A stretch of 32,087 nt of DNA from an uncultured bacterium (GTDB taxonomy: Bacteria; Verrucomicrobiota; Verrucomicrobiia; CAIQCK01). Location: the NCBI GenBank assembly GCA_903870275.1, contig CAIQCK010000109.1, forward strand, positions 1 to 32,087, written 5' to 3'. Positions 1-15,000 of this stretch are shown here, piece by piece (position 1 is the first letter of the stretch; each line of letters starts with the position of its first letter). The notes under the pieces were generated by a model, which was given only the letters and a program-made list of their open reading frames with translations, was not told where the DNA came from and searched no databases. The translations under genes and the position numbers were made by a program.

Positions 1-3000
1 AACTGGGGACCGATAACGCTCAACGCCAACCGCGGCATCTACATCGGCACCGGTGCCGTCCTCAATGTGGCCGCCGACGCCGACCGCGTGCTGGCCACGC
101 TGACGATACCCGGCTCGATCAGCGGTTCCGGCCGCCTCATCGTCGGCAGCGTTGACCGTGACAACAACGTCTATCTCACCGGCAACAACAACGGCATGAC
201 GGGCATCATCGAGATTCAGGGCATGGCTTACGCGGTGGAAGGCGTCGGCCTCTCCACCAACGCCAACCTTATCCTGAACGGCAACGGCGGTGGCAGGGGC
301 ACGCTGGAGACGTTCGGCACCTTCAGCCGGACGCTGGGTGTCGGCCCCGGCCAGGTGCAGATGTGGGGCGCCGGCCAGCCCAACGGGGAGTGGGGCGCCG
401 GTCAGGCTGGCTTTGCCGGCGTCGGTGGCGCGTTGACGGTAAACATTGGCGGCAACGGTGCTACGCTGCTTTGGGGCCAGTCCTACTTCAACCCCACGGC
501 GCTGTATTTCGGCACCGAGGCCAACCCGAGCTCCTATCCGGTGACATGGGTGAACCCGATTGACCTGAACGGCTCGAACCGCTTGATTAACGTTGTGGGC
601 GTCACGACCGGCATCATCTCCGGCGCGATCACCTCCGGCAGCCTGGCCGGTCTCCAGGGCGCTCCGCAGGAAGCTTACGGTGGTCTGACGAAGAACTACA
701 ACGGTGTGCTGGCCCTGACGGCGACCAACTCCTATTTCGGCCCGACGATCCTTCTCGACGGCATCTTGCGCGCGGTGGACGGCGTCGGCCTGCCCAATGC
801 CAGCCCGCTGATCATGGTCAATGGCAGCTATACGACGTTCGCCGGTTACTTCAATCCTCTGCCCGGCAACCTGTTTGGCGAGGCGGTGTGGGAGAGCAGC
901 AGCAACATCACCCGCAACCTGCTCACCAGCGCCTTGATGCCTTACAACCCCGGCAACTCCTACGGCATGACCACCAACAGCGTCTCGCTGGTGGGCATCG
1001 CCGGCCAGCAGGGCTTCTCCGCGCAGGGCGCGCCGATCACCGTCAACCTGGGCGGCAATGGCGACACCATCGTGTGGAGCAACAATGCCGCTCCGCAGAT
1101 GACCGTCACCATTAACAACACCGCCACGCTCACGCTGTCCACCAATGACAACAGCCAGTTGCGCGTCGGCATGGGCGTTTACGGCCTGGGCATAGCGGCG
1201 AACACCTATATCACCGCCATCAATCCCACCTACAACAGCGTCACCCTCAACCAGACCGTCACCCTCAACGGCGGCAACCCCACCAACGTCACCTTCAGCA
1301 CTTTCAACCCGGCTGCGCTGGTGCTCAACAGCGTGTATGCCGATTCGCTGCTGACCCTCGCCAACGGACTGGACTTCAACGGCCTGAACCGCACCATCTT
1401 CGTCGGCGCCAACACCGCCCTCATCAGCGGCGCGATCACCAGCAGCACCAACTACAACCCCGGCCTGCCGGTTTCGCTGATCAAGAACGGCTTCGGCACG
1501 CTGATTCTGGGCAACAACAACACGCTCGGCAACGGCGTCATCCTCAACGCCGGCGAGTTGCAGTTCGCCACCGACGCCAACATCGGCGGCTCCAGCGCGC
1601 CCATCTTCTTCAACAACGGTATCCTTGCCATTTCCAATCCGGCGATGACCTCGATTGACGAGACGCACCCGATCAACATGACCAACTTCAGCGGCGGCTT
1701 CGACATCATGAACGCCGGCAGCACCTTCACGGTGGAGGAAGTCCTCGCTGGCAATAACATTGGCAACGTCCTGGTCAAGAACGGTCCGGGCAGGCTGCAG
1801 CTCAGCGGTCTGGCCATTAGCGGCGCGGTCAGCGTCAACGGCGGCACGCTGGACCTCGACGGCGTCGGCATCGCCGCCGGCGGCCTCAACAGTGCGGCGG
1901 GCACGATCATCACCGACAGCGGCAGCTTCGGCGGCTGGCCGAACGGCGTCTCCGCCATCGTGCTGGGCGGCCAGGTCACCAATGCCTTGAATACCGTTGC
2001 CGGCAATATCAATGACGGTCCGAACCGCAAGATCGGCATCACGCTCAATCAGGGTGCCTTGTTCCTGGGCAGCACCAACAACTACAGCGGCGGCACCTTC
2101 GTCAACGCCGGCGACCTGTTGATTGCCTTCACCAACCTCAATGGTTTCAGCAGCATCGGCACCGGCCCGCTGATGCTCACCAACAGCGCCAGCGGCATCG
2201 GTCTCATGGGCGGCGCGGACCTCGACCAGTCGTTCCTGACCTGGGTTGGCCAGCGCGCCACGGGCGGATTCAAAGGCACGCTGCTGTTGACCACGAACAA
2301 CGCCGCCAACTTCGACTTCACGCAGGGCAACTTCTCCAACGCCTTCCTCGGCGTGGCTTACGGCTTCACCTCCATCTATAGCGGCACGCTCACCCCGGCC
2401 AACGGCGCTTATCGCGTGGGCGGCGGCGGCGGCACGTTCATCCCGACGCAGATTTACTCCGGCGCTTACGACATGCAGGTCGGCCCGGCGGGCGGCATCC
2501 TCGCACCGGACCCAATCAACAATGTCAGCACCAACAGCGTGGTGATCTTCACCAACCAATACAGCTACACGGGCGTGACGCTGGTGCGGCAGGGCACGGC
2601 GCTGATCCTGAGCAACACCACCGGCTCCGTCATTCCGGGCAACCTGAACATCGGTGATTCGACCACCCTCCCGTCGGTGAACAGCTTGGCCGTCGTCCTG
2701 CTCGCCGCCAACAACCAGCTCGCTCCCAACTCGCTCGTCAGCTTCTACGGCGCCAACAACAACTGGGCGTATCTGAGGTTGATGGGCAACAACCTGACAG
2801 TGGGCGGCCTCCAGAACTTTGACACCTTCGGCGTGATCGAGGACTCGGAAAACGAGTGGGTGGACAACAACGCGATGCTGACCATCAGCAACAACGTGAA
2901 CTACGCCTACAACGGCTACATTCGCAACAACAACAGTACCAACACGGGCACGGGCTTCCTGATGCTGACCAAGAACGGGAGCGGCTTGCAGGAGTTGCAA

Positions 3001-6000
3001 GGCGTCAACATCCAGTACTCCGGCCAGACGATCATCAACCAGGGCACGCTCCAGTTGCTGGACACGACGGCGTTTGCCAGCAAGTATATCAGCAACAACG
3101 CCACGCTGCTGCTGGGTGCCAACGCCGGGCAGTTGACCTTGTCGAATACACCGTTCCTGGTGGGCCCGGGCTCGGTGGTCATTGCGGGTGGCACCAACGC
3201 CGTCAACGTCAACTACGCCTACACCTACACTGGCCCGACGCTCATCAACAACGGCGTGCTCGATCTCGCCTACACAGGCTCCATCCTCAATACCAGCGGC
3301 ATCCTCATCAATAATGGCGGCTCGCTCACGTTCAGCAACACGGTCGTGACGCTCATCACGAACCGCGTGGCCGACAACACGCCGGTGACGATGAATGGCG
3401 GCCAGATCAACCTGCTGATTGACGCCGTCACGACTAACGCGGTCGAGCAGATGAACAACATCACCCTGGCGGGGGGCAACAACACGTTTAACGTCGGTCA
3501 GGCGGGCGCCGGCTTCACCAACATCCTGCTGGTCAACAATCTGGAGGCGGCTCGCAGCAACGGCGTGACGGTCACTTTCGCCGGCACGACGCTGGGCATG
3601 AACGCCCGCGACATGGTTCAATTCAACAGCGCGCCGGCGCTGACCAACGGCCTCATCGGCGGGTGGGCCGTCGTCGCCAGCTCGGCCAACGGCGCCAACT
3701 GGGCGACCTACAACTCCACTTGGGGCACCGTTTCCAACTGGAGCGCCTACTTTATGGGCGGCGCCGGCTCGGATGCCAACTGGGTTAGCACCACCAACGT
3801 GTATACGACCGCTGCCGTCACGCTTGCGGCCAGTCGCTCTCCCTACTCGCTGATTCTTTCCAACGGCACCCTCAATCTTGGCGGCTTCACCTTGGACGTC
3901 CTGGGCGGCGGCCTGATGTCCGTGGGCGGCGTCACAACAGTGCTTACCAACGGCACCCTGACGGCGGGCCAGGCGGGCGTGGGCGGCGAACTCAATTACT
4001 TCCAATACAACAGCGGCCAGGCCCCGACCAACCAGATCGCGGCCAACATCGTGGACAACGGCGTCGGCGGGAAGGTGACGTTCGTCAAGAGCGGCCCGAA
4101 TGCGCTGGCGCTGATCGCCGGCACGAACACCTACAGCGGCGGCACGATTGTGGATCAGGGCCTGTTGATGATCGGTTACAACAGTGGCATGGCGACCACC
4201 AACGGCAACGTCGTGGCCGGGGTGGGCACCGGCGCGATCACCGTCCAGCAAGGCGGCATGATCGAGTTCGCGCCGGGGAGCAACGTCACCTTTAACGTTG
4301 CCAATCCCATCGTGCTCAACGGCGGCACACTGGCGACCGGCGGTGGCCCCAATGGCGCCAACTCCATCTCCGCGGGTACGTTCCACTTCACCGGCCCGAT
4401 GACGGTCACCGTGCCGTTGACCACCTACTACTACGGCGTGGCCAGCAACGACATCATCCTGCCCCAGGGCAACGCCGGCGCGGACATCTATCTGGACGGC
4501 TCGATCAGCGGCCCCGGCGGCTTGGTGATCGCCAACGGCGGCAATCAGGGCGCGGTGTATATCACCGGTAGCAACACCTACAGCGGCAATACCCTGGTCA
4601 ACAATGGCTTCCTGTTGCTGGGCAACACGACCAACGTCAGCACCACGCCGACGGTGACCAACACCCTCGGCACCGGTCTGCTGACGGCCGGCTACGTCGG
4701 ATCCGCCTATGCGATGGACCAGGGTTTCCTGGACTTTATCAACGCGCGTGCCTCCAGCCCGACGGGCGTGGTCAATTTGATGATGGGCGTCGGGGCCACG
4801 ACGATCACGAACGCGCTGGACTTCTCGGCGGAGGGAAATCTTGCCTACACCTACCTGAGCATGAAGGCGTGGGTGGGCGATGTCACCTACAGGGGCGCGC
4901 TCACTCCGGCCCTGAACACCTATCGGTTCAACGCCGCCGCGGGCAACGGGTCGCTGGTGATAGGCACCCTGTTGACCAACGCCGCCAACGGCCTCGCCGA
5001 CAACGTCTTCATCGGCAACGGCGGCACGGTGGTGTTCACCAACAACAACACCTACACGGGCTGGACGTTCGTGACCAACGGCGCCACGCTCCAGATCGGC
5101 ACCAACACGGCTTGGGGCTCTATGGGCAGCGGTGTGGTGACGAACAACGGTGCCATCTGGTTCTTGCTGACGGGTGTGACGACCAACTTCAGCAGCTTCG
5201 TGACGGGCAGCGGCACGATTGTCAAAGGCACCAACACCAGCGTCGTGCAGATGGCAGGCAACAACGGGCAGTACACCGGTAATGTCACCGTCAACGGCGG
5301 CACGTTGCAGGCGGGCGCGGCCTACGCCTTCGGCGGCTTGGGCGGCAACCTGGGCGCGATGACGCTCAACAACACTGCCGGGAACAACGCCGCCACGATC
5401 CTGGACCTCAACGGTTACACCAGCATTATCGGCTCGCCGACGGTCAACTATGGCGCGATCATCACCGACAACGGCACGAATGGCGGCTACACCACCCTCA
5501 TCATCACCAACTCTGGCGCGGCCAACATCTACGGCGTCATCGCCGACGGTGCGACCAACCGCATCGCGCTGGACAAGTTCGGCGCGGGCCTGCTGACGCT
5601 GAACAACACCAACACCTTCTCCGGCAACGTGCTGGTGGCCGGCGGCGTCCTGCGCGCCACCTACGGCTTCAGCCTGCTGACCAACGGCAACCTCACTCTC
5701 AACGGCGGTGTCTTTGAAACCAGCGCCTCCATCACCAACGCGGTCGGCACGGGCGGCGGCCAGATCCTGATGCCCTATGGCAACAGCGGCTTCAGCGCCT
5801 TCGGCACCAACATCATCCTCAACCTCGGCGGCAACGGCGGCACCGGCGTGTGGGGTTCGGCCTACTTCAACCCGGTGACGCTGATTCTGGACGATACCAC
5901 GGCGACGGCGGCGATTGTGGTCAGCAACAGCCTGGATTTCGCGGGCTTCACGCGCGCCATCAGCGTCAACGCCAATACGGCCATCGTCGCCGGCGTCCTC

Positions 6001-9000
6001 CTCAACAGCAGCACCAGTCCCGCCGGCCTGATCAAGAACGGCCCCGGCACGCTGTATTTGACCGGCACCAACTTCTACAATGGCCTCACCACCGTCAATG
6101 GCGGCACGCTCTACATCAACAGCGATTCCAACCTCGGCGCGGCCGGCTTCGGCATCTTCCTCGACGCCGCGGACACGCTGCGCGTGACCAACAACGTGGT
6201 GCTGAACAACCGCGCCATCACCTTCGGCAACAGCTTCGCCGAGATCTTCAACATTGATCAGTATTCTTCTCTAACCGTCAGCAACGGCATCGCCGTGATC
6301 GGGTCGGGCAACAACGCCGTGACCAAACAGGGCTGGGGCACGCTCATCCTCACTGGCACCAACGCCTACACCGCCCAGACCACGATCAGCCAGGGCGCGG
6401 TGCTGCTGGGTTCGACCAACGCTCTCTACGCCGGCAACGCCAACATCAGTGTTGCGGCCCAAGGCTCGATAGGTGCTGCCTACGCCATTGACCAGAACTT
6501 TGTCAACTGGGCCAACCTGCGCTCGGCGACCCCGGTTCTCGGCGGCGTCGTGCTGGGCGCCAACAGCACCAATGCGCTGAGCTTCAACTTGACCAACATC
6601 GCGGGCGTCGCCATCGGCCTCAATCAGCTCAGCAACGCCTTCCTTGGCGCGGCCAATGGCACTTGGACCTACAGCGGTCAACTCGCCCCCTGGACCAACA
6701 GCACATACGGCAACAGCATCTTCGGCATCGCCACGTTTGGCGCCACCAACCTCTTCCAGCTTGGCGGCGGCAACGGCACGCTGGACTTCGCGTCGGCCAT
6801 CGGCGGCAACACCAACGTCATCATCGGCCCGGTGGGCAGCTTCGGTGTGGTGCAGTTCACCAACTACAACACGTTTGCGGGCCAAGTGGTGGTCGTCGGC
6901 GGCATCTTCCGGGCCATGACCAACATCGGCCTGCCCAGCACGGCCAACCTGTTCCTGACGGGCGGCGTTTACGAGGTGCTCGGCGGCGGCAGGCTCACCA
7001 GCGCCATCGGCACTGGCCCGGGCCAGATCCAGGCTACCGGCGCGATCGCCGGCTTCAGCACGACCAACGGCAATCTGACGATCAATCTCGGCGGCGCGGG
7101 CAGCGTCATCCAGTGGGGTGCGGCGGGCACCAACTTCAATCCGAGCGCCCTTGTCCTCGGCACCAACACCACCAGCGGCGTCATCACCTGGGCCAACCCG
7201 CTGGATGTCAACGGTGTGGATCGCACGCTCGTCGTGAACTCGACGGTGGTCTTCTCTGGCAACCTCATCAACAGCGGCACCGCCGGCAAGCAGTTCTTCA
7301 AGACAGGCAATGGCACGCTGATCTACAGCAACGGCGTCGTGGGCACGTTCGCGGATGTCATGCGCTACCAGCAGGGCACGACAATCCTTGAAACCAATTC
7401 CTACCTCAATACCACCAGCGGCAGCAGCGTCGGCAACGACACGGGCGTTGGCGCAAGCATTGCCACGCTCATCATTCGCGGCAACGCCACCAACCTGAAC
7501 GGCACTGGTGACTTCAACATCAATGACGGCACCGGCTCCGGCGCCGGCATCGTTTATGTGCGGGACAACGCGTATCTGAGCGCGGGCGATTATTTGCTCG
7601 GACGCTTTGCCAACGGCATTGGTGCTCTTTACCAGAGCGGAGGCATTGTCGCCGGCACAGCCGGCGCGAACGATTGGCAAATCGGCGCAACGGCGGGCGG
7701 TTACGGCTACATCAGCCTGAGCGGCGGCTTGATGGTCCCCAGCAAGAACTTCCGCGTTGGGTATGCCACTTGGGGCGAGTTTGACATGACCGGTGGCACG
7801 TTCACCAACAACAACAACACGTCGGCGGGCTTTAGCGGTGGCGGCCTTATGGGCGTGATCAACGTCATGGGCGGCACGATGAACCAGACGGGCAACCGAC
7901 TCATTGCCGGTGATGCGAACAACGGCATCGGCGTGGTCAGCGTCGGCGGCATCGGCGTGATCAATGCGACCGGCGGCGGCATCAAGCTCGGCTGGAACAC
8001 GGCTGCGACCGGCATCTTCAACCTGCTCAGCGGAGGCACGCTCATCACGCCGCTGGTGGAGCAGGGTTCCGGCAGCAACGACGTCTTCAACTTCAACGGC
8101 GGCGTGCTCAAGCCGGCGGTGGCCAACTCGACCTTCACCTTCACCAACGGTGGCACGGCCGTCATCTACGCCGGCGGCGCGATCATTGACACGACCAACC
8201 TCAGCATGACCATTGCGCAGTCGTTAATTGGCGCGACCAATAACGGCATCGTCAACATCCCGGTGGCTTATGGCGGCGCCGGTTACATTGCGCCCCCGAT
8301 CGTCCGCATCCTCGGCGGCGGCAGCAATGCCACGGCCTACGCCCAGATTGACACCAACCCGGCCGACGCGACCTACGGCCAGGTCACGAACATTGTGGTG
8401 ACCAACCCCGGCATGGGCTACACTCTGAGCAATCTGGTCGTGCAACTGATCGAACCTGGGTTGGCGGGGGCCGGCGGCCCGATCTACACGGCAATCGCAG
8501 GTACACCGGTGCTCGCCGCCAACGTGGACGGCGGCCTGACCAAGCTCGGCTACACGGGCACGCTGTCGTTGATCGCCACCAACACCTACTTCGGCTCGAC
8601 GCGCGTCCTCGCCGGTACGCTGCTGCTGGCCAACACCAACCTGCTCCCGAACAGCCGTCTCATCCTGGCACCAGCTGGTTCCGTCGGTCCGACCGGCGTT
8701 CTGGGCCAGTATTTCCTGGATTGGATGAGCAACTACTTCGGCGGCGTCGGCCAGACGGTCGCCACCGGCGCGGTGGCCATGGCCTCCAGCACCAGCAGCA
8801 ACCTGGTCTTCGGCGGCGCGAACAGCAACCTGTTCCTCGGCGCGGCCAACAACGCCACCTATAGCGGCGCGGCCACCTGGTCCGATGGCTCGATGCGGCT
8901 TGGCGGCGGCGGGGCGACGTTGACCTACACCAACACGATCGGCGGCACGACCAACCTCATCGTCGGCCCGGTCGGCGGCAATCCGTTCAGTATGCTCCTG

Positions 9001-12000
9001 CTGGCCAGCAACAGCTTCACGGGCACGGTCACCCTGAACTCCGGCACGCTGAATGACACCAACGACTTCGTGCTCGGCTCCTCCAGCAACGGGTTAATCT
9101 TCAACGGCGGCACGCTGGAAGTTGCCACCAACATCCCGCTTGTGATGTCACCACTGGGCAACCGGCAATGGACCCTGAACGCCGGCGGCGGCAACCTCAA
9201 CATGGATGGAGGCATCCTGATCTACACGAACCAGATTTTGGGCGGCCTTGGCGGGCTGCTCAGCAAGAGTGGCTCAGGCACATTGTGGCTGATGAGCAGC
9301 AACGCCATCGGCGGCGCGGTCCTCAACGGCGGCGTGTTGAGCATTGACAGCCTGAACGAAATCGGCGGCGCTGGCGGCGTCCTCAGCTTCAGCGGCGGCG
9401 TCCTGCAGGTGCGCGGCACGGCCATCAGCAGCTTCGCCGGCCTGAATGTCAACACGGCCAACTTCAACGGCGGCTTCGACATCAACAACAACGGCAACGC
9501 CTTTGTCATCACCAACAACCTCTCCGGCGTCGGCGTTACCAACAAGGCCGGCAACGGCACCTTGGTGCTCGCCGGCAGCAACAATGTCACCGGCGCCCTC
9601 GCCATCAATGCCGGCATTGTGATCGCCGCGAACGCCAACGCCCTCGGCGCGGCCAACACGTCAATGGTGACAGTGGCCAGCGGCGCGGCGTTGGACCTGT
9701 CCGGCAGCGTCGTGTTCGCGCCCGTGCCGGTGACGATCAACGGCTCCGGCCTCTTCAATCTCAACGACGGCGCGCTGCGCAACGTCAGCGGCAGCAACAC
9801 CCTCGGCGGCACGGTTACGCTTGGCAGCGCGGCCCGCATCAACGCCGACGCCAACAGCACGCTCACGCTGACAGGCGCAGTGTTCAGCGGCGGCAACCAG
9901 ATCACCATCGGCGGTTTCGGCAACACCGTGGTCAACGGCGGCATCCTCGGCAGCGCTGGGCTGACCAAGGACGGTGCGGGCACGCTGACGCTCGCCGGTT
10001 ACGTCACCAATTCCTACGGCAACACGCTCGTCAATGCCGGCACGCTCGTCCTCGACTACTCCGTGGGCGGCGTGGCCGCAACCTATGGCGGCGGCCTCAT
10101 CACCTCCAACTCGACGCTGACCCTCGGTGCGTTGGCCTTCAGCTACACCGCCGGCGGCGGGCTGGTGGTCAACGGGTCGGCGACGGGCACAATCACACAA
10201 TCGTTCATCAGCGTAACGATTAACCCCGGCTACGACACCATCGCCGTCAACAACAACGGCGGCACCAACGTCCTCAACCTCGGCAACCTCAACCGCGTCA
10301 TCGGCGGCGGCGTGCTGGACTTCTCGACGGCCGCCATCGCGTCCAACCAGGTTGTCAGCACCTTCAGCAACGGTTACGCCGGTCTGCTGGGCAGCAACAA
10401 CATGCTGTTGACCGTTGGCGGCGCGGATTGGGCCACCGCCACCAACTCGGCCGTCAGCGGCGCGTTCCAGATCACCAACTTCACCGGCTATGCCGACGCC
10501 GGCTCGACGCTGGTGATCGCCAGCGGCAGCAACAACAACGTCCGCATCGCCGCGGGCGGCAACGCCGGCATCCTCACCCTCGACAGCGCCGTGACGACCA
10601 TCAACAGCATCATGGCCAACGACGCCACGCAGCGCACCGTCAACGTCGCCGGCAATACGTTGATTCTCGGCACGGCCGGCGGCGTCTTGCTCGCGCCCAC
10701 CTCCGGCGGCTTGACTATCGGTCTCACGCCGAATGACGGTTTCATTACGGCTGCGCCCGGCACCAACGACTTCACCCAAGGCGGCGGCGAGTTGATCTTT
10801 ATCAACAATTCTGCCAGTAACCTCGTCATTAACTCCGCCATTACCGTCAACGACGTGTCCGCGCCAGTTTCGGTGACGTTCGAGGGATCGGGCAAGGGCG
10901 CGGTGAACCTCTACGGCAACAACAATCTCGCCACCGGCACCAACTTCGTCAACGCCGGCACGGTCAACTTCCTCGCCGGCAATAACACCTTCGGCGCGTT
11001 GTATGTTCGCGGCGGCAACGTCACCTTCGGCTCCGGCACCACCAACGCGTTCGGCGGCGGCAGCGCCTTCTCCATCGTGGACGGCGGGATGGTCACGCTC
11101 AACGGTGTGGAGACCTTCGGCAGCGGCAATGCGAATTTGTATATCGGCTACAGCGCCGGCTCGCGTGGCGCGATGACGATCGGTAGCAACGTGACCGCCT
11201 ACGTGATAGATTTGGGCGAGGCGGGTGGGGCGGGTGCTCTCTACCAGACCGGCGGCGTGTTGAACATAACGAGAGGTGCTTTTGATAACTTCGTGATCGG
11301 CGACTTCGGCTACGGCTACTATCGGCTGGCGGGCGGCGCGGTCACCCCGACCCGCCTCGACGTCGGCGGCCAAAACGGCGGCAGCGGCGTGATGGATATG
11401 TTCGGCGGCACGTTGACACCCACCGCCAGCCAAGTGATGTACATTGGCCCCTCGGCGGGCGGGTTTGGCATCATGAACGTCTTTGGCGGAACGGTGATGG
11501 CTCCGGCCAACGGCGGCGTGAACCTGAACATGGGCACCAAGTCGAGTGCCTTCTCCATGTTCAACGTGGGCGGCATCGGTGGCAACGCTGTGGTGGTGGC
11601 GACCAATGCTAACAAGTCCGGTGTCAACCTCGCGTTGAGCACCGGCACCGGCAACACGGGAATCGTCAACCTCCTTAGCGGCGGCACCCTCATTGTGGAC
11701 ACGATTACCAACACCACGAAGACAGGGTTGACGGTTTTTGGCTTCAACGGCGGCACGCTGGTGGCGGGTTCGAACACTCTTTACTCCGCGGCCTTCATGG
11801 CCAACGGTCTTAGCTACGCGCCAGTCTATGCGGGCGGCGCGGTCATTGATTCCGGCACCAACTCCATAACCATCGCGCAGCCGTTGGTGGCGCCGGTCGG
11901 CTTCGGCGTGACCAGCATCGCCGTGGCCAACGGGGGCAGCGGCTACATTGGCGCGCCGTGGGTCTCCATCAGCGGCGGCTCCGGTACCGGCGCGACCGCT

Positions 12001-15000
12001 ATTGCCATCGTGGACCTGACTCCGGGCGACGCGCAATATGGCCAGGTGACGAACATTCTCATCACGAGCGCCGGCTTTGGCTACCTCTCCAACGACTTGC
12101 TGAACATCACCCTGCTCGGTGGCGGCCAGGTCCAGCCGGCGCAACTCGGCGCATTCAGCCTCGGTGCCAACAACGGCGGCGGCCTGGTCAAGCTCGGCGT
12201 GGGCAAGCTGACGCTGCTCGGCACGAACACCTACACGGGCGGCACCTACATCAGCAACGGCGTCCTGCAGATTGGCAGCAACACTGCCAGCTTCATCGGT
12301 AGCGGCAATGTTACTGACAACGGCGGCCTGATCTTCAGCAGCACTGGCACGAACGTCATCGGCTCCGTCAGCGGCTCCGGCTACCTTGCGCAGAACGGCT
12401 CGGGTCTGGTGGTGCTCACCGGCACGAACACGTACACCGGGAAGACCTACATCAATAACAGCGTCCTCCGCGCCAACGATGGCCTCGCCGGCGCAAGCGG
12501 CAACATCGCCATCAGCAACGGCGTGTTCGAAACCAGCGCGGACATCGCGCGCGGTGTCGGCGCGACCAATAACGCGCTGTCAGTCGTTGGTGCGGCTGGT
12601 TTCAGCGCGTTCGGCTCGCCGGTCAACGTGACCCTCGGCGGCGGCACGACGCTGTTCTGGGGCACGACCTCCTTCGCGCCGACGAACTTCATCCTGAATG
12701 CGGCGACGGCCAACAGCACGCTGACCTTCGGTAACGGCATTGATCTCGGCGGCGGCAGCGCCACCGTTAGCGTGTATGCCGCCACTGCGGTCATGAGCGG
12801 CAACATCGGCAATGGCGTCGACTTCAACAAACTTGGCGCGGGCACGCTGGTCTTCACGGGCACCAACAGCTACACCGGATCCACCTTCGTTTACAGCGGC
12901 ACGCTCGCGCTCAACGGCATGATGACGGGCTCGGCGCTGGCTGTGACCAACGCGGCGGTAAGCTTTGGCGGCAACAACACGATCCCGACCATCGCGGTGG
13001 GCGGCACCAGCACCGTGACGTTTGTGAGCGGTTCGATCACAAGCAGCACGCTGGATTTCCAAGGTGATGGCTCGACATGGAACGTGACCAACGGCTTTGC
13101 TGGCAGCACCTCGATCACCAACGTGATGGTGAACCAGAGCATCACCCCGACGTGGAACTTCAACGGCAGCACGATCAGCGTCACCAACGTCACCGGTTAC
13201 GGCTCCGGCCCCGCCTTCCTCGCCATCACCAACGGAACATTGAACGTGGCGGGCGCCTTCGGCAACTTCTCGACAGTGTTCATCAGCAACGCGACCGTGG
13301 GCATCGGTAGCTCGTTCACCCTCAGCGGCAACCTGACGAACGCGGGCACGGTCAACTTTGGCAGCCAGTCCACGGGCACGTTCGCCAGCATCGCCAACCT
13401 CGGCACTATCAACCTGAACAACGCCTCCTTGAATCTGGTGGGCGGCGCGACGCTGACCAACGCCGGCAACATCTTCGGCTCTGGCACGCTCAATCCCACG
13501 GTCGTGAACAACGGCGCGATCATGGCCGGCAACGGTGTGCTGGCGGTGAACCATCTGGACAACGCCGTCAACAATGCCATCCTCGGCGCGACCGGCGGCG
13601 GCACGCTGCAAATCCTGGACGGCACACTGTTCAACCAGGGCACGATTGCCATGTCGGGTGGCATCTTCGCCGGCAGCAACCTGGTCAACGTGGCTGGCGG
13701 CACCGTGATCGGCTTCGGCCAGATGGGCGTGCTGGTGGACGACCAGGCTGGCGCGTTCATCATCGCGACAAATGGCGTGCTGGATTTGACACTTGGGTTC
13801 ACCAATGCGGCGAACTACGGCACGCTGCTGATATCCGGCACCGGCTCGATCCTGCAGGTGGACGTGAACTTCGCCAACTTCGGCACGATCATCACCACCA
13901 ATGGTGGATTGCTGACGGTATCGGCCACCTATGTAAACACGAACGTCGTTGTCAGTGGCACCAATGCAGCAGACGGCAATGGCTCGTTCTTTAACAGCTC
14001 GCAGTTGGTGACGTCGAATGGTTCATACCTCATCAGTGGAAACCAGAACATTGACTCGAACAGCACGGTGACGGTGACCACCAACAGCACCTACACCGTC
14101 CTAGGCAATTCGGTCAACAATGGAACCATTAATGTAAGCAGCGGCAGCACGTACAACGTGGACGGCACCATGACGAACAGCGGTTCGATCTTTGTGGACG
14201 CCAGCAGCAGCGCCCAGTTTGACTTCACGCTGACTCCTTACTCCACGAACATCTTCCTTGGGACCGTCCGTTTCGCCGGCGATTTCGTCAACCAGTCGGT
14301 CATCAATACGAACAACGACTTCAGCGGCACGTTTATCTTCAACGGCACGTCGAATCCGGCGGTTGTCAAGACGCAGCACTTCGAGGTGGCCAGCCTGCCG
14401 GTGGGCACGAACCTGATTGCCACGACCAACTTCTTCGTTGGGACGTTCCAACTGGGCGACCCGGTGACGGGCAGCAACGCTTATGTCCAGTTGGTGGACA
14501 ACTACGACAATGGGTGGACGAACGTCCCCTTAAACCAGATTCTGGCGACCAGCAACCTGATCGTGAACGCCGGTTCGACGCTCGACTGGAACAACCGGAG
14601 CGGCTTCACCTACAACCTCAGTAGCAGCGGCACAATGTTGTGGACCAACGCCGGCAACCCGGCGGGCGTGTTCCTGCGGTTGGACGTGGTGAACACGTTC
14701 ACCAACATGGGCACGATGCAAATCGGCAACGGCACGACTCTGCAACTCTCCAACGCGTTCCTGAACGCCTCGACGGGCGTTTTGAATCTGTTCAACGGCG
14801 GCGTGTTGACCAACTTCGCCGTCGGCAACGTTCTGACCAACTCGGGCACGATCTACGGCGACGGCCTCGTGGTTCCGGCCATCGCCAACGCCGCCAGCGG
14901 TGTGGTGGCGGCTCAAGGCGGCACGTTGGTGCTCGGCGGCGGCATCGTCAACAACGTCAACTACGGCACGTTGGGCACGACCAACGCCGGGACACTGGCC

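Noticed and set aside
6271..7680. Minus-strand open frame of 469 codons
   Set aside because: Antisense shadow of modules B and A; composition only, no recognisable fold or start signal.
9661..12144. Minus-strand open frame of 827 codons under the giant gene
   Set aside because: The translation is a low-complexity mix of Ala, Val, Gly, Asp, Arg and His without family motifs, fully overlapping a clearly coding plus-strand repeat gene. It arises from the GC-rich, biased codon use of that gene.
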